Positions 39,601 to 46,831 of a DNA stretch of 64,000 nt are shown piece by piece. The notes under the pieces were generated by a model. That model had not been told where the DNA came from. It worked only from the letters and a program-made list of their open reading frames with translations, and ran no database searches. Each line of letters starts with the position of its first letter. Within the stretch, counting starts at the first letter, position 1. This DNA is from Comamonadaceae bacterium (GTDB lineage Bacteria > Pseudomonadota > Gammaproteobacteria > Burkholderiales > Burkholderiaceae_C). The DNA lies in the NCBI GenBank assembly GCA_947375135.1, contig CANCER010000006.1, positions 96,764-160,763 of the forward strand. The letters are read 5' to 3'. The position numbers were made by a program, and so were the translations under genes.

Positions 39601-42124
39601 GGTGGCCGTAGGCGACGGCGCACAAGGCTACGCCACCCTCAAGGTCGTCGGAGTGAACCTCTCTGCAGCCGGCACAGGCTACAAGGTCGGTGACCGCCTG
39701 AACCTGACCTTCGCTGCGCCCGTCCGTGCAGGCGGTGTGCGCGCTGCAGGCTATGTGACCGTGAGCCGCGTTTCGGGAACGGGAGCGATCACCCGCTTGA
39801 ACAAACCCGTACTCACCGGCACCGGCCGCTCGGAAGGCTCCGGCTACGGCAGCGCACCTGGCGTGACCGTCGCTGCGGCAACCGGCGTAACCGGCGTTGG
39901 CGCCAAGCTGACCTCACTGGCCGGCGTGGACGCAGTCATCCTGACGTCGCCGAACCCCCGCAGGCCCGAGCTGGCTGGCGGTGGCGGGTACAACAACCTC
40001 TACTTCACCTCCGTGGTGTTCAGCACGCCCCCCGGCGTGAAGACCCCGGCCGTGGCAGCGGTAACCGGTGGCTCGGTGTTTGACATCACCCTCATCCACA
40101 AGGGTGACGGCTACACGGCAGCGCCCACCGTCACGGTGGCCGTGGCTCCCAAGCCAACCACACCGCCCGCCACGGATCCAACAGGCGGAGCGCCCCTCAA
40201 CGCACCGGCAGAAGTCCAGGCCACCGCAGTCGCCAAGGCTGGCGGCAGCATGCTGGTCAAGTCCAAGGCGATTCAGGAACTGTTTGACCCGACCTACGGC
40301 CGCATGAATGCAACCCTGGGTATCGAACTGCCCTTCACCAGTGCCATGTCGCAGACCACGATTCCGCTGGGCTACATCGACCCGCACACCGAAGAGTTCG
40401 ACAACGGTGAAACACAGATCTGGAAGATCACCCACAACGGCGTGGACAGCCACCCTGTGCACTTCCACCTGTTGAACGTGCAGCTGATCAACCGCATCGG
40501 CTGGGATGGCACCGTCAAGCCACCGCTGGCCAACGAAGTGGGCTGGAAAGAAACCATCAAGATGCATCCGCTGGAAGACATCGTGGTGGCCGTGCGTGCC
40601 AAGAAGCCAATCTTCAACGGCGAACTGCAGCCCGATGGCAGCATCAAGGAAACAGCCCGCAGCTTTGGTTTGCCCCTGAGCCGCCGACTGCGCGATCCTT
40701 CGCAACCCGAAGGTTCCCCAGCAGGCTTTACGCAGATCGACCCGACCAACGGCCTGCCCGCGACCATCGTCAACGGCTACGAGGACTACGGTTGGGAATA
40801 CGTGTGGCATTGCCACATCCTGGGCCACGAAGAAAACGACTTCATGCGTGCCGTCAAGTTCAATGCGAACGAAGCCAAGCCTGTAGCGCCGTCCAATGTG
40901 GTGGGTTCCTACGACGTGAACAACAAGGTCACGCTGACATGGACTGACAACGCGGTGTCGGAATACAAGTACCAGGTGTCCCGCTCCCCAGCGATGACAG
41001 CCGGAACCGTGGATCTGCTGGCCAACGCCAACACCTTCAAGGATGCCGACACCCCGGTGACAGGCACGAAATACACCTACACCGTGACAGCCGTCGGTGC
41101 AGCGGGATCGAACTCTGCCACGTACACCCTGCCCTTCCCTCCCGCAGCGCCAAGCAACTTCAAGTTGACGCCAACGGGCAGCACCCTGGGTGTGAACTTC
41201 AGCTACTGCGACAACGCCGACAACGAAACGGGCTTCCAGTTGATGCGCAACACCGGCGCAGGTTATGTGGCAGTGGGTGCGGCTATCGGCGCACACACCG
41301 GCACCACCTCCGCAGTCCAGTGCAACGGATTGACAGTTGCGGGCATTCAACTCCTGGCACCTACTCCGCTGACAGGAACGATGGCCAGTGCCGCGCTGGT
41401 GTCCGGCGCAGTGAACAGCTTCGAACTGATTGCCCTCAACGGCAACATGGTTTCGCAGCCGAGCAATGTGGTCACTGTGGACATGACGGCACCGGCAGCA
41501 CCCGCTACCGCCACCGCCACCGCAACTGGTGCGAACATCACAGCCAGCTGGGCTGCCGTAACAGGCGCGACCAGCTACGTTGTGGAGTTGAGCACCAACA
41601 ACGGCACGTCCTACACGACGGTGAACGCCGCGGCGACAGGTACTTCCTGGACCACGACGACCAGCCCGATCACCAGTGCTGGCGGCAGCTTCCTGGTGCG
41701 AGTGAGTGCAGTGAAGTCCATCGCCGGATCGGTGCAAACCTCTTCTGCAACCACCAGCCCGGTGTTGACCGTTCAGCCGCAGCTTGTTGCCCCGTCTACC
41801 CCGACGAACCTGGCAGCAATCTTGACGAATACAGCAACTGGCTTGCCCGGAGCTGCATCAACCACTGAAAATGTGGCTGTGAGCTGGACTGCAAGTGCCA
41901 CCGGTACATCGCCAAGCTACACCGTGGAATGGGCCCGCTCTACTGCGCCGACCGTTTGGACGCCGACTGCGCCAGTGACTGGAACCAGCACCACTTTCCA
42001 AGTGGCAAGAAAAGCCACCGCGCTTTCGTTAACTCGGTACAGCTACTACTTCCGTATCAGCGCAAGCAACGGAGCCGGTACGTCGGCAACCTCCACGACG
42101 ATCGGACCATTCCAGGCCAATTAA
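36689..42124 (+). CDS. mofA: Giant secreted multicopper oxidase, MofA-like (putative Mn(II)/metal oxidase)
   Basis: 1811 residues. Sec signal peptide (RR at about 14-15, hydrophobic core, AQA-G cleavage near 38). Four copper motifs: HMH at 283-285, HDH at 365-367 (WYHDHSFG), HPVHFH at 1255-1260, and HCH-x3-H-x4-M at 1374-1386, giving complete type 1 and type 2/3 centres. The middle 880 residues hold seven short GxGY beta repeats (Tyr 569, 612, 902, 941, 998, 1053, 1142). After 1390 come three or four fibronectin-III-like domains. Laccases are usually about 500 aa, so this is a very large member. The size, copper sites near both ends and the FKBP and cytochrome genes that follow match MofA of Leptothrix. 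ATG 36689 follows AGGGGA. Substrate not proven. Confidence 0.88.
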   Translation: MKTMSTTGKHSNLRRSPVAHACLTFSMLLAAGAAQAGAGWGDHFDASGNPIRARTYYAHSPTGDRLLAPCMVPFAADGTCATIDPVGLNGAALKSTGAALRKFIDPLPRIGAAGGTLSDGTTSKYIPLAQSTKWVDGNGNQTTDDYYEIAVVEYKEKMHSDLKNPTTLRGYVQIYPKTVTAPAGAFALTYPDGSAIKFDNGNQVYAYAKPHYLGPAIDAVRGTPVRLKFYNFLPVGHAVVTNALTGAVTRNGDLFVPVDTTLAGAGVGPDGVTNYTQNRALIHMHGGDTPWISDGTPHQWITPAGESDLTNPASVAATAKANGGDPIHYIKGDSQQNVPDMPAPEAGAATYYFPNNQSGRMMWYHDHSFGLTRLNVYAGEAAPYILEDSRQDAILNATNVPGFPDASRTLTMVIQDKTFVPADIALQDGLWNNSNANHPADGKVTPKNIWGSESDMWYPHVYEINQDPSNGLDGTNGVGRWDWGPYFWPVFPSLYNIPSGAVDDVTITPEAWMDTPLVNGVAYPYAEVDPKAYRLKILNAANDRMFNLSMFVADGVVSRIDVKTPGTGYAVGDKVIVAAPPVGTDTTTAHVSSVNGTGGITGIAIDNAGSGYGLSPNILSVTSTHGAGFVGATAAGTEVKMVNAVPQVAQSTPACGVDAAGNELPPGPSNQCWPSEWPADGRDGGVPDPLTAGPSWLQIGTEGGLLPQVAEINAKPMGFEYNRRSITVLNTFTFGLFLGNAERADTVVDFSQFAGKTVIVYNDSPAPVPAFDPRNDHWTGKPDESAVGSVETPRPGFGPNTRTVMQFRVAATAPAAPINVDTLNTKLAQAYGATQEAPIVAQSAYNQAFGKNYSDAPNAATGTRAFANIFTGSLQEPTLKFVPGDSNGIFSSIEVVNGGTGYMTPPAVTVGAPTAPNGVQATAFTSLRVSRVAVTDPGSGYIVAPLVRFSNLPITDNNGNAVNDPVTGQPLVAVGDGAQGYATLKVVGVNLSAAGTGYKVGDRLNLTFAAPVRAGGVRAAGYVTVSRVSGTGAITRLNKPVLTGTGRSEGSGYGSAPGVTVAAATGVTGVGAKLTSLAGVDAVILTSPNPRRPELAGGGGYNNLYFTSVVFSTPPGVKTPAVAAVTGGSVFDITLIHKGDGYTAAPTVTVAVAPKPTTPPATDPTGGAPLNAPAEVQATAVAKAGGSMLVKSKAIQELFDPTYGRMNATLGIELPFTSAMSQTTIPLGYIDPHTEEFDNGETQIWKITHNGVDSHPVHFHLLNVQLINRIGWDGTVKPPLANEVGWKETIKMHPLEDIVVAVRAKKPIFNGELQPDGSIKETARSFGLPLSRRLRDPSQPEGSPAGFTQIDPTNGLPATIVNGYEDYGWEYVWHCHILGHEENDFMRAVKFNANEAKPVAPSNVVGSYDVNNKVTLTWTDNAVSEYKYQVSRSPAMTAGTVDLLANANTFKDADTPVTGTKYTYTVTAVGAAGSNSATYTLPFPPAAPSNFKLTPTGSTLGVNFSYCDNADNETGFQLMRNTGAGYVAVGAAIGAHTGTTSAVQCNGLTVAGIQLLAPTPLTGTMASAALVSGAVNSFELIALNGNMVSQPSNVVTVDMTAPAAPATATATATGANITASWAAVTGATSYVVELSTNNGTSYTTVNAAATGTSWTTTTSPITSAGGSFLVRVSAVKSIAGSVQTSSATTSPVLTVQPQLVAPSTPTNLAAILTNTATGLPGAASTTENVAVSWTASATGTSPSYTVEWARSTAPTVWTPTAPVTGTSTTFQVARKATALSLTRYSYYFRISASNGAGTSATSTTIGPFQAN

Positions 42125-42148
42125 CCAACCGTAAAGTTGCTTAACTGA

Positions 42149-42187
42149 AACCGGCGCTAGCCCACAAGGCGGGCGCCGGTTTTTTTA
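42149..42187 (+). terminator. Rho-independent terminator between the mofA- and mofB-like genes
   Basis: A nine-base stem (AACCGGCGC, 42149-42157, with GCGCCGGTT, 42173-42181) with a 15-base loop and a run of seven Ts. It lies 25 bases after the oxidase stop and would give the oxidase message a separate 3' end, with reduced read-through into the downstream genes. Confidence 0.87.
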
Positions 42188-42233
42188 ATGATTAAGATAC
42201 TGTCTCGAACAAGAATTAGGGAACTCTTCCAAT

Positions 42234-42986
42234 ATGAAGTCGCTTAAAGTTTTGCCCCTCGCCTGCCTGATGGCCTTGGGTGTTGCAGGAAGCACAGCGG
42301 TCTGGGCCCAGGCCGCCACCGCCAAGTCAGCCGCCAGCGCAGACACCGCCGTTCCAGCCGGGTTTGCCAGCCGCAAAGACGCCGTGAGCTACGCCATCGG
42401 TGTCACCACCGCACGCCAACTGGTGCACGACGGTGTCGAGATTGACGCCGCCAACGTGCTCAAGGGCATGCAGGACGCCATCGCCGGCGGCCGCACCGCC
42501 ATTGCGGACAAGGAGATCAAGGCCATCATGAACACCCTGGTCACCGACATGCGGCAGAAAATGGCGCTCAATCGCCACGAAGCAGAAAGCATCAACAAGA
42601 AAAAGGGCGACGAATTCCGCGCCGCCTTTGCCAAGGAAGCCGGCACAGTGACCATGCCCAATGGCGTGTTGTACAAGGTGATCCAAGCCGGAACCGGCGC
42701 CAAGCCCACGATCGATGACGCGATTGAGGTGATCTACCGCGGCGCGCTGATCGACGGCAAAGAGTTTGATGCCACCCCTGCAGGCCAGGCCACCACGCTC
42801 AAGATGTCTGCCTTGATTGTGGGCTGGCGCGAGGCAGTCAAACAAATGCCCATCGGCTCGCATTGGCAAATCGTGATTCCGCCCAACCTTGCCTATGGCG
42901 CACGCGGTGTCGGTACCGATATCGGCCCCAATGAAACCCTGGTGTTTGACGTGGACCTCAAAGGCATCGCCAAACCCGCACTCTAA
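42234..42986 (+). CDS. mofB: Periplasmic FKBP-type peptidyl-prolyl isomerase, MofB-like
   Basis: A 250-residue exported isomerase of the FkpA/Mip type. It has a signal peptide (residues 1-25, cleavage AQA-A), an N-terminal helical dimerisation domain (about 40-125, ASRKDAVSYAIGVTTARQL) and a C-terminal FKBP domain (about 140-248, ending ETLVFDVDLKGI). The active-site elements GWREAVKQMPIGSHWQIVIPP and AYGARG are present. It follows the oxidase gene after a terminator, in the position of mofB in Leptothrix. A likely role is folding the large, proline-rich oxidase in the periplasm. Confidence 0.9.
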   Translation: MKSLKVLPLACLMALGVAGSTAVWAQAATAKSAASADTAVPAGFASRKDAVSYAIGVTTARQLVHDGVEIDAANVLKGMQDAIAGGRTAIADKEIKAIMNTLVTDMRQKMALNRHEAESINKKKGDEFRAAFAKEAGTVTMPNGVLYKVIQAGTGAKPTIDDAIEVIYRGALIDGKEFDATPAGQATTLKMSALIVGWREAVKQMPIGSHWQIVIPPNLAYGARGVGTDIGPNETLVFDVDLKGIAKPAL

Positions 42987-42990
42987 GTTC

Positions 42991-44814
42991 ATGACCATGC
43001 GTACTTCACTAAATTCCCTTTCCCTCAAAAGACTGGCCCGTCGGGGGTTTTGTGGGGTATTGCTGGCCATGCTCAACCTGGCCCAGGCACAGCCTGTAAC
43101 AGACCCCACCCTGGAAGCCGGACGCCGCCTGTTTGAAACCGGCGTGCTGCCTTCCGGCGCCCGCCTGAGCGGCAAGCGCCCGGACGGCTCGCAGGTCACC
43201 GGAAGCGCTGCGGCTTGTGCCAACTGCCACAAGGCCAGTGGCATGGGCTCCGTGGAGGGTGACATCCAGGTGGCTCCCATCGCGGGGCGCTTTTTGTTTC
43301 CACAAGCGGGCGAGCGGCCGCTGGCCACTATGGACCCGCGCATCGGCAAGCGCATGAACCTCAAGCGCGAAGCCCATACGGATGCCAGCCTGGCCCTGTC
43401 CATCCGCACCGGCAAGGGCAGTGGCGGCGTCCCTGTCAGCCCGCTGATGCCGCGCTATGACTTGGGTGATGCGGACATGAAGCTGCTGACCGCGTATTTG
43501 CGCCAACTCTCGGTCGAACCCTCACCCGGGGTGGAAGACCGGACGATCCGCTTTGCGACCGTCATCACGCCCGGCGTGGAGCCGGAGCGCAAGAAGATAC
43601 TGCTCGACATGCTGCGCACCGCCGTGATCCAAAAGAATGGCAGCACGGTCACCAGTTCCGTGGCCCGGCGCCACATGGTCAGCGCGGCAGAACTGGTGCT
43701 GGGCACGGAAAACAAATGGGCACTGGATATCTGGGAACTCAAGGGCCCGCCCGAGACCTGGGGCGCGCAGCTGGCGAGCTACAACCAACTGGCCCCACCG
43801 TTTGCGCTGCTCTCGGGCATCAGCAACACCACCTGGGCGCCGGTGGAGTCGTTTTGCGAGACACAGCACATTCCCTGCTGGTTTCCTTCGGTGGCAGCCA
43901 CGCCGGAGCACGCGGAGCAACCGCGCTACTCGCTGTACTTCAGCAAGGGTGTGTTGCTGGAGGCCGATGTCATGGCGGAGCATGTGCGCGCCCAAAAGCT
44001 TGGAGGCCGCCTGGTGCAAATCATGCGCGCCGGTGACGCCAGCAGCGCGGCCGCTGCCTCTTTAAGCAAGCAACTCGCCAACGACGCCGAGCTGCGTGTC
44101 AGCAGCATCAACTTGGACCAATGGAGCGCAGCGGAGGCGCCGGCCCAACTGGCTGCGCAGTTGTCCGCGTTGTCGGCCAAAGACACGGTGTTGAGCTGGC
44201 TGCGCCCTGCCGACCTGCGCCTGCTGCAAACCGCCCTGACGGCCAACCAGTCCCTGCACTACGCATCCGGCAGCCTGCTAGGGGGCATGGCGTCAAACAT
44301 GCCGCAAGCCCTGCGCACCAACATGCGCCTGGTCTACCCCTATGACATGCCGGAGGGGCAGCAAGCCAACCTGGCCTATATGCACATCTGGCTGAAGATG
44401 CGCAAGCTCCCCTTGGTTGACGAGGCTTTGCAGTCCGAGGTGTATTTCGCGCTCAACTTCCTGACCGACAGCATGTCCGAACTGCTGGACAACCTGTACC
44501 GCGATTACCTGCTGGAGCGTGCCGAAAACATGATCGGCCAGCGCGAAGCCCGCAAGGCGGAGGACGAAATGCGCGACCAGACCCTGGTACGCCCGCGCGT
44601 GCGCTCCGTGCCCATGGACGCGTCCATCCCGCGTCCCAAGTACGGGCCCGGCATTGCCGAACACACCACGGGTATGCGTGAAGGCACCACCATCTACCCC
44701 CGCTTGACCCTGGGCCCCGGCCAGCGCTATGCCTCCAAGGGCGCCTACATCGTCGAATACACCGACACCCCCTCCGGAACTTTGCAGGCGCAAGGTCCCT
44801 GGATGGTTCCCTGA
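42991..44814 (+). CDS. mofC: Cytochrome c fused to a ligand-binding-like domain, MofC-like
   Basis: 607 residues. Signal peptide (hydrophobic about 22-33, AQA cleavage). A class I cytochrome c domain has CANCH at 76-80 and the axial methionine at about 153 in LMPRYDLGDADM. Residues about 180-520 (RFATVITPGVEPERKKILLDML, ASYNQLAPPFALLSGI, LLEADVMAEHVRAQKLGGRLVQIMR) resemble a type 1 periplasmic-binding fold as in branched-chain amino acid receptors. The start could be ATG 42991 or 42997; no good ribosome-binding site is seen. It likely takes electrons from the oxidation system, and the second domain may dock a partner or ligand. Only one heme site is visible. Confidence 0.83.
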   Translation: MTMRTSLNSLSLKRLARRGFCGVLLAMLNLAQAQPVTDPTLEAGRRLFETGVLPSGARLSGKRPDGSQVTGSAAACANCHKASGMGSVEGDIQVAPIAGRFLFPQAGERPLATMDPRIGKRMNLKREAHTDASLALSIRTGKGSGGVPVSPLMPRYDLGDADMKLLTAYLRQLSVEPSPGVEDRTIRFATVITPGVEPERKKILLDMLRTAVIQKNGSTVTSSVARRHMVSAAELVLGTENKWALDIWELKGPPETWGAQLASYNQLAPPFALLSGISNTTWAPVESFCETQHIPCWFPSVAATPEHAEQPRYSLYFSKGVLLEADVMAEHVRAQKLGGRLVQIMRAGDASSAAAASLSKQLANDAELRVSSINLDQWSAAEAPAQLAAQLSALSAKDTVLSWLRPADLRLLQTALTANQSLHYASGSLLGGMASNMPQALRTNMRLVYPYDMPEGQQANLAYMHIWLKMRKLPLVDEALQSEVYFALNFLTDSMSELLDNLYRDYLLERAENMIGQREARKAEDEMRDQTLVRPRVRSVPMDASIPRPKYGPGIAEHTTGMREGTTIYPRLTLGPGQRYASKGAYIVEYTDTPSGTLQAQGPWMVP

Positions 44815-44839
44815 TACCGTTCATCCCAGGAGATTTGCC

Positions 44840-45604
44840 ATGACCCATGCCAAAGGATTTTCCATAAGCCTGCTGTTGGCCGCCGCCGTGCTGAGCCAGT
44901 CGGCCCTTGCAGCAGAACAGATTCACCAGCGCGCCACAGACAGCGGCTCGGTCGAGTTGAGCAATCTGGATGAGCCGGGACCCGGCGCGACGGTGGTGCC
45001 CGTGGCCAAGGCCCCGGCCACCAGCACCCCTGCCGCTGCAGCACCTGCAGCACCTGCAGCCAAGCCTGTGGTGGCCAAAGGCAGCAAGCGCAAGAGCGTG
45101 GCAGACACCACGGACAGTGAGAATGCCGATGCTGCTTCGGACGAATCCACCCAAGCCGCAGATGCGACCGAGTTGGCGCCCGAACGCGCAGCAAACGAAG
45201 CAGCGCCAGACAGACAACAGGCGCAGGCGCTGACCCCACCACTCGACAACCCGGCCATGCCCGCCGGCAACGGAACCTACGCGGGCAATGCTGGTGGCTA
45301 TGCAGGCGGCACAGCGGCGGGTGCCCCCGGCGCCGCAGCCGACCCCGGCGCTGCAGCAGCGGGCAGCGGCACCAGCACGGCCGCCGCAGACCCGACCGCG
45401 ACGACCCCTGCAAAACCCTATACCCCCCCGGTGATCACGGCCCCCCCTGGCTTTGATCCAACGGTTGCTGCCCAACTGGCCTCTTACCGGGCCTTGATGC
45501 TGCAGGAAGCCAGCTACACCACCCTGACCAACACCAACCCTGCCATTTCCAGGCGTTACCTGGCCGTGGACCGTGTGACCTACCAGGCACGCACAGCCAA
45601 GTAG
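44840..45604 (+). CDS. Secreted Ala/Pro-rich protein of unknown function
   Basis: 254 residues. Signal peptide (about 1-24, cleavage ALA-A). A short N-terminal segment (AEQIHQRATDSGSVELSNLDEPG) faintly recalls the DUF4124 beta unit. The middle is low-complexity, rich in Ala, Pro, Gly and Thr (AGNAGGYAGGTAAGAPGAAA), and a more ordered C-terminus (FDPTVAAQLASYRALMLQEASYTTL) follows. The start ATG 44840 follows AGGAG. I do not recognise the family. It lies between the cytochrome and the copper chaperone genes, so it probably serves the same envelope system. Confidence 0.75.
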   Translation: MTHAKGFSISLLLAAAVLSQSALAAEQIHQRATDSGSVELSNLDEPGPGATVVPVAKAPATSTPAAAAPAAPAAKPVVAKGSKRKSVADTTDSENADAASDESTQAADATELAPERAANEAAPDRQQAQALTPPLDNPAMPAGNGTYAGNAGGYAGGTAAGAPGAAADPGAAAAGSGTSTAAADPTATTPAKPYTPPVITAPPGFDPTVAAQLASYRALMLQEASYTTLTNTNPAISRRYLAVDRVTYQARTAK

Positions 45605-45712
45605 GCGTGAAATAGTCGGTTGGTAAGGGCGTAATGCGCAGCCAGGCAGGTGGATTCGCGTACCATTACGCCCTGCGAGATAGCGAAGATTAATCCGGAG
45701 ACCGGAAAAAAT

Positions 45713-46372
45713 ATGAAATCAAAAAAACAGGTTCGTCTGGCTGCATATCGGTATGCCGCCACACTGCTGACCTTAGGGATGGGCCTTTCGCAGGCGGTAT
45801 GGGCTGCGGACGAGCATGCAGGTCATGACATGTCGGGCATGGACCCGCATGCGCACCATATGCACCCGGACCCGAACGCCGCCGTCAAGCGCAGCATGAT
45901 GGATGTCACCGTTGCGGCCACACCGATGGTCAAGCAGGATGGCAGCAAGACCACGCTGGCCAAAGAGCTCGATGGCAAGAAGCCCACCATCCTGGCCTTT
46001 ATCTACACCTCCTGCACCACGGTGTGCCCCGTGACCAGCCAGATTCTTTCCAAGACCCAGGATTTGCTGGGTGCGGACTTGAAGAAGGTGCGCATTCTCT
46101 CGGTCTCCATTGACCCGGAATACGACACACCCGAGCGTTTGCTGGCCTACAGCAAGAACTTTGGTGCGCAAGCGCAGTGGCAACATTACAGCGGCACCCT
46201 GGCCAACAGCGTAGCCATTCAAAAGGCCTTTGGCGCGTACCGGGGTGACAAGATGAACCATGTGCCGCTGATGTTCATCAATGGCGGTGACAAGAAAAAC
46301 TGGGTGCAGCTGGAAGGCTTCCCCAGTGCCGAACAGGTGATCAAAGAGATGCGCGAGCAGGTGAAGGGCTGA
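45713..46372 (+). CDS. SCO1/SenC-type copper chaperone with His/Met-rich N-terminus
   Basis: 219 residues with a signal peptide or anchor (hydrophobic about 14-32). The thioredoxin-like SCO domain has the copper-binding CTTVC (C101, C105) and distal H183 in MNHVPLMF. Between the signal and the domain lies HAGHDMSGMDPHAHHMHPDPN, a dense His/Met stretch that can hold Cu(I)/Cu(II). SCO proteins deliver copper to cuproenzymes, typically cytochrome oxidase CuA. No oxidase genes are here, so the likely client is the multicopper oxidase. It is four bases from gspG, joining the maturation and secretion parts. ATG 45713 was preferred to an upstream TTG/ATG extension. Confidence 0.9.
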   Translation: MKSKKQVRLAAYRYAATLLTLGMGLSQAVWAADEHAGHDMSGMDPHAHHMHPDPNAAVKRSMMDVTVAATPMVKQDGSKTTLAKELDGKKPTILAFIYTSCTTVCPVTSQILSKTQDLLGADLKKVRILSVSIDPEYDTPERLLAYSKNFGAQAQWQHYSGTLANSVAIQKAFGAYRGDKMNHVPLMFINGGDKKNWVQLEGFPSAEQVIKEMREQVKG

Positions 46373-46376
46373 TGCC

Positions 46377-46799
46377 ATGAACCACTGCACGAACAAGAGC
46401 CGCGGCTTTACGCTACTGGAATTGCTGGTGGTGATGGTCATCATCGGCCTGCTGGTGGGCTATGTGGCCCCCATGTATTTCAAACAGGTGGGCAAGTCCG
46501 AGGTGAAGGTGGCGCGTGCGCAAATTGAATCCTTCGGCAAGGCGCTGGACCAGTACCGCCTGGACACCGGCCACTACCCCACCACCGAGCAGGGCATGGC
46601 CGCACTGATTACCAAACCGGCGGATGAAACGCGCTGGGACGGGCCTTACCTGAAAAAAGGCATACCGGCAGACCCCTGGGGTGCGCAGTACACCTACAAA
46701 CGCCCCGGCACACATGGCGAGTACGACATCATTTCCTTCGGAAAAGACGGTGTCCCCGGCGGCACGGGTGAAGACGCGGACCTGGGTAGCTGGGAATAG
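46377..46799 (+). CDS. gspG: Type II secretion major pseudopilin GspG
   Basis: A 140-residue major pseudopilin. The prepilin peptidase site is SRG|FTLLELLVV, cleaved after G10, with the conserved Glu at +5 (E15). The usual GspG core follows: YRLDTGHYPTTEQGMAALI, GPYLKKGIPADPWG, and the C-terminal calcium-binding loop GKDGVPGGTGEDADLGSW. This calcium loop separates true GspG from pilins. It starts the secretion gene block, 33 bases before gspF. Confidence 0.95.
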   Translation: MNHCTNKSRGFTLLELLVVMVIIGLLVGYVAPMYFKQVGKSEVKVARAQIESFGKALDQYRLDTGHYPTTEQGMAALITKPADETRWDGPYLKKGIPADPWGAQYTYKRPGTHGEYDIISFGKDGVPGGTGEDADLGSWE

Positions 46800-46831
46800 C
46801 CCGGACCCCCATCAGGATCCCGCACGCACCT

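Noticed and set aside
39914..41737. 607-codon open frame opposite the multicopper oxidase
   Set aside because: Cys/His/Gly-rich pattern typical of the reverse of Ala/Thr-rich coding DNA; no motif.
36689..42124. The oxidase gene being an ordinary laccase, CotA or bilirubin oxidase
   Set aside because: At 1811 residues with an 880-residue insert between copper motifs it is far larger than these; gene neighbours match mof.
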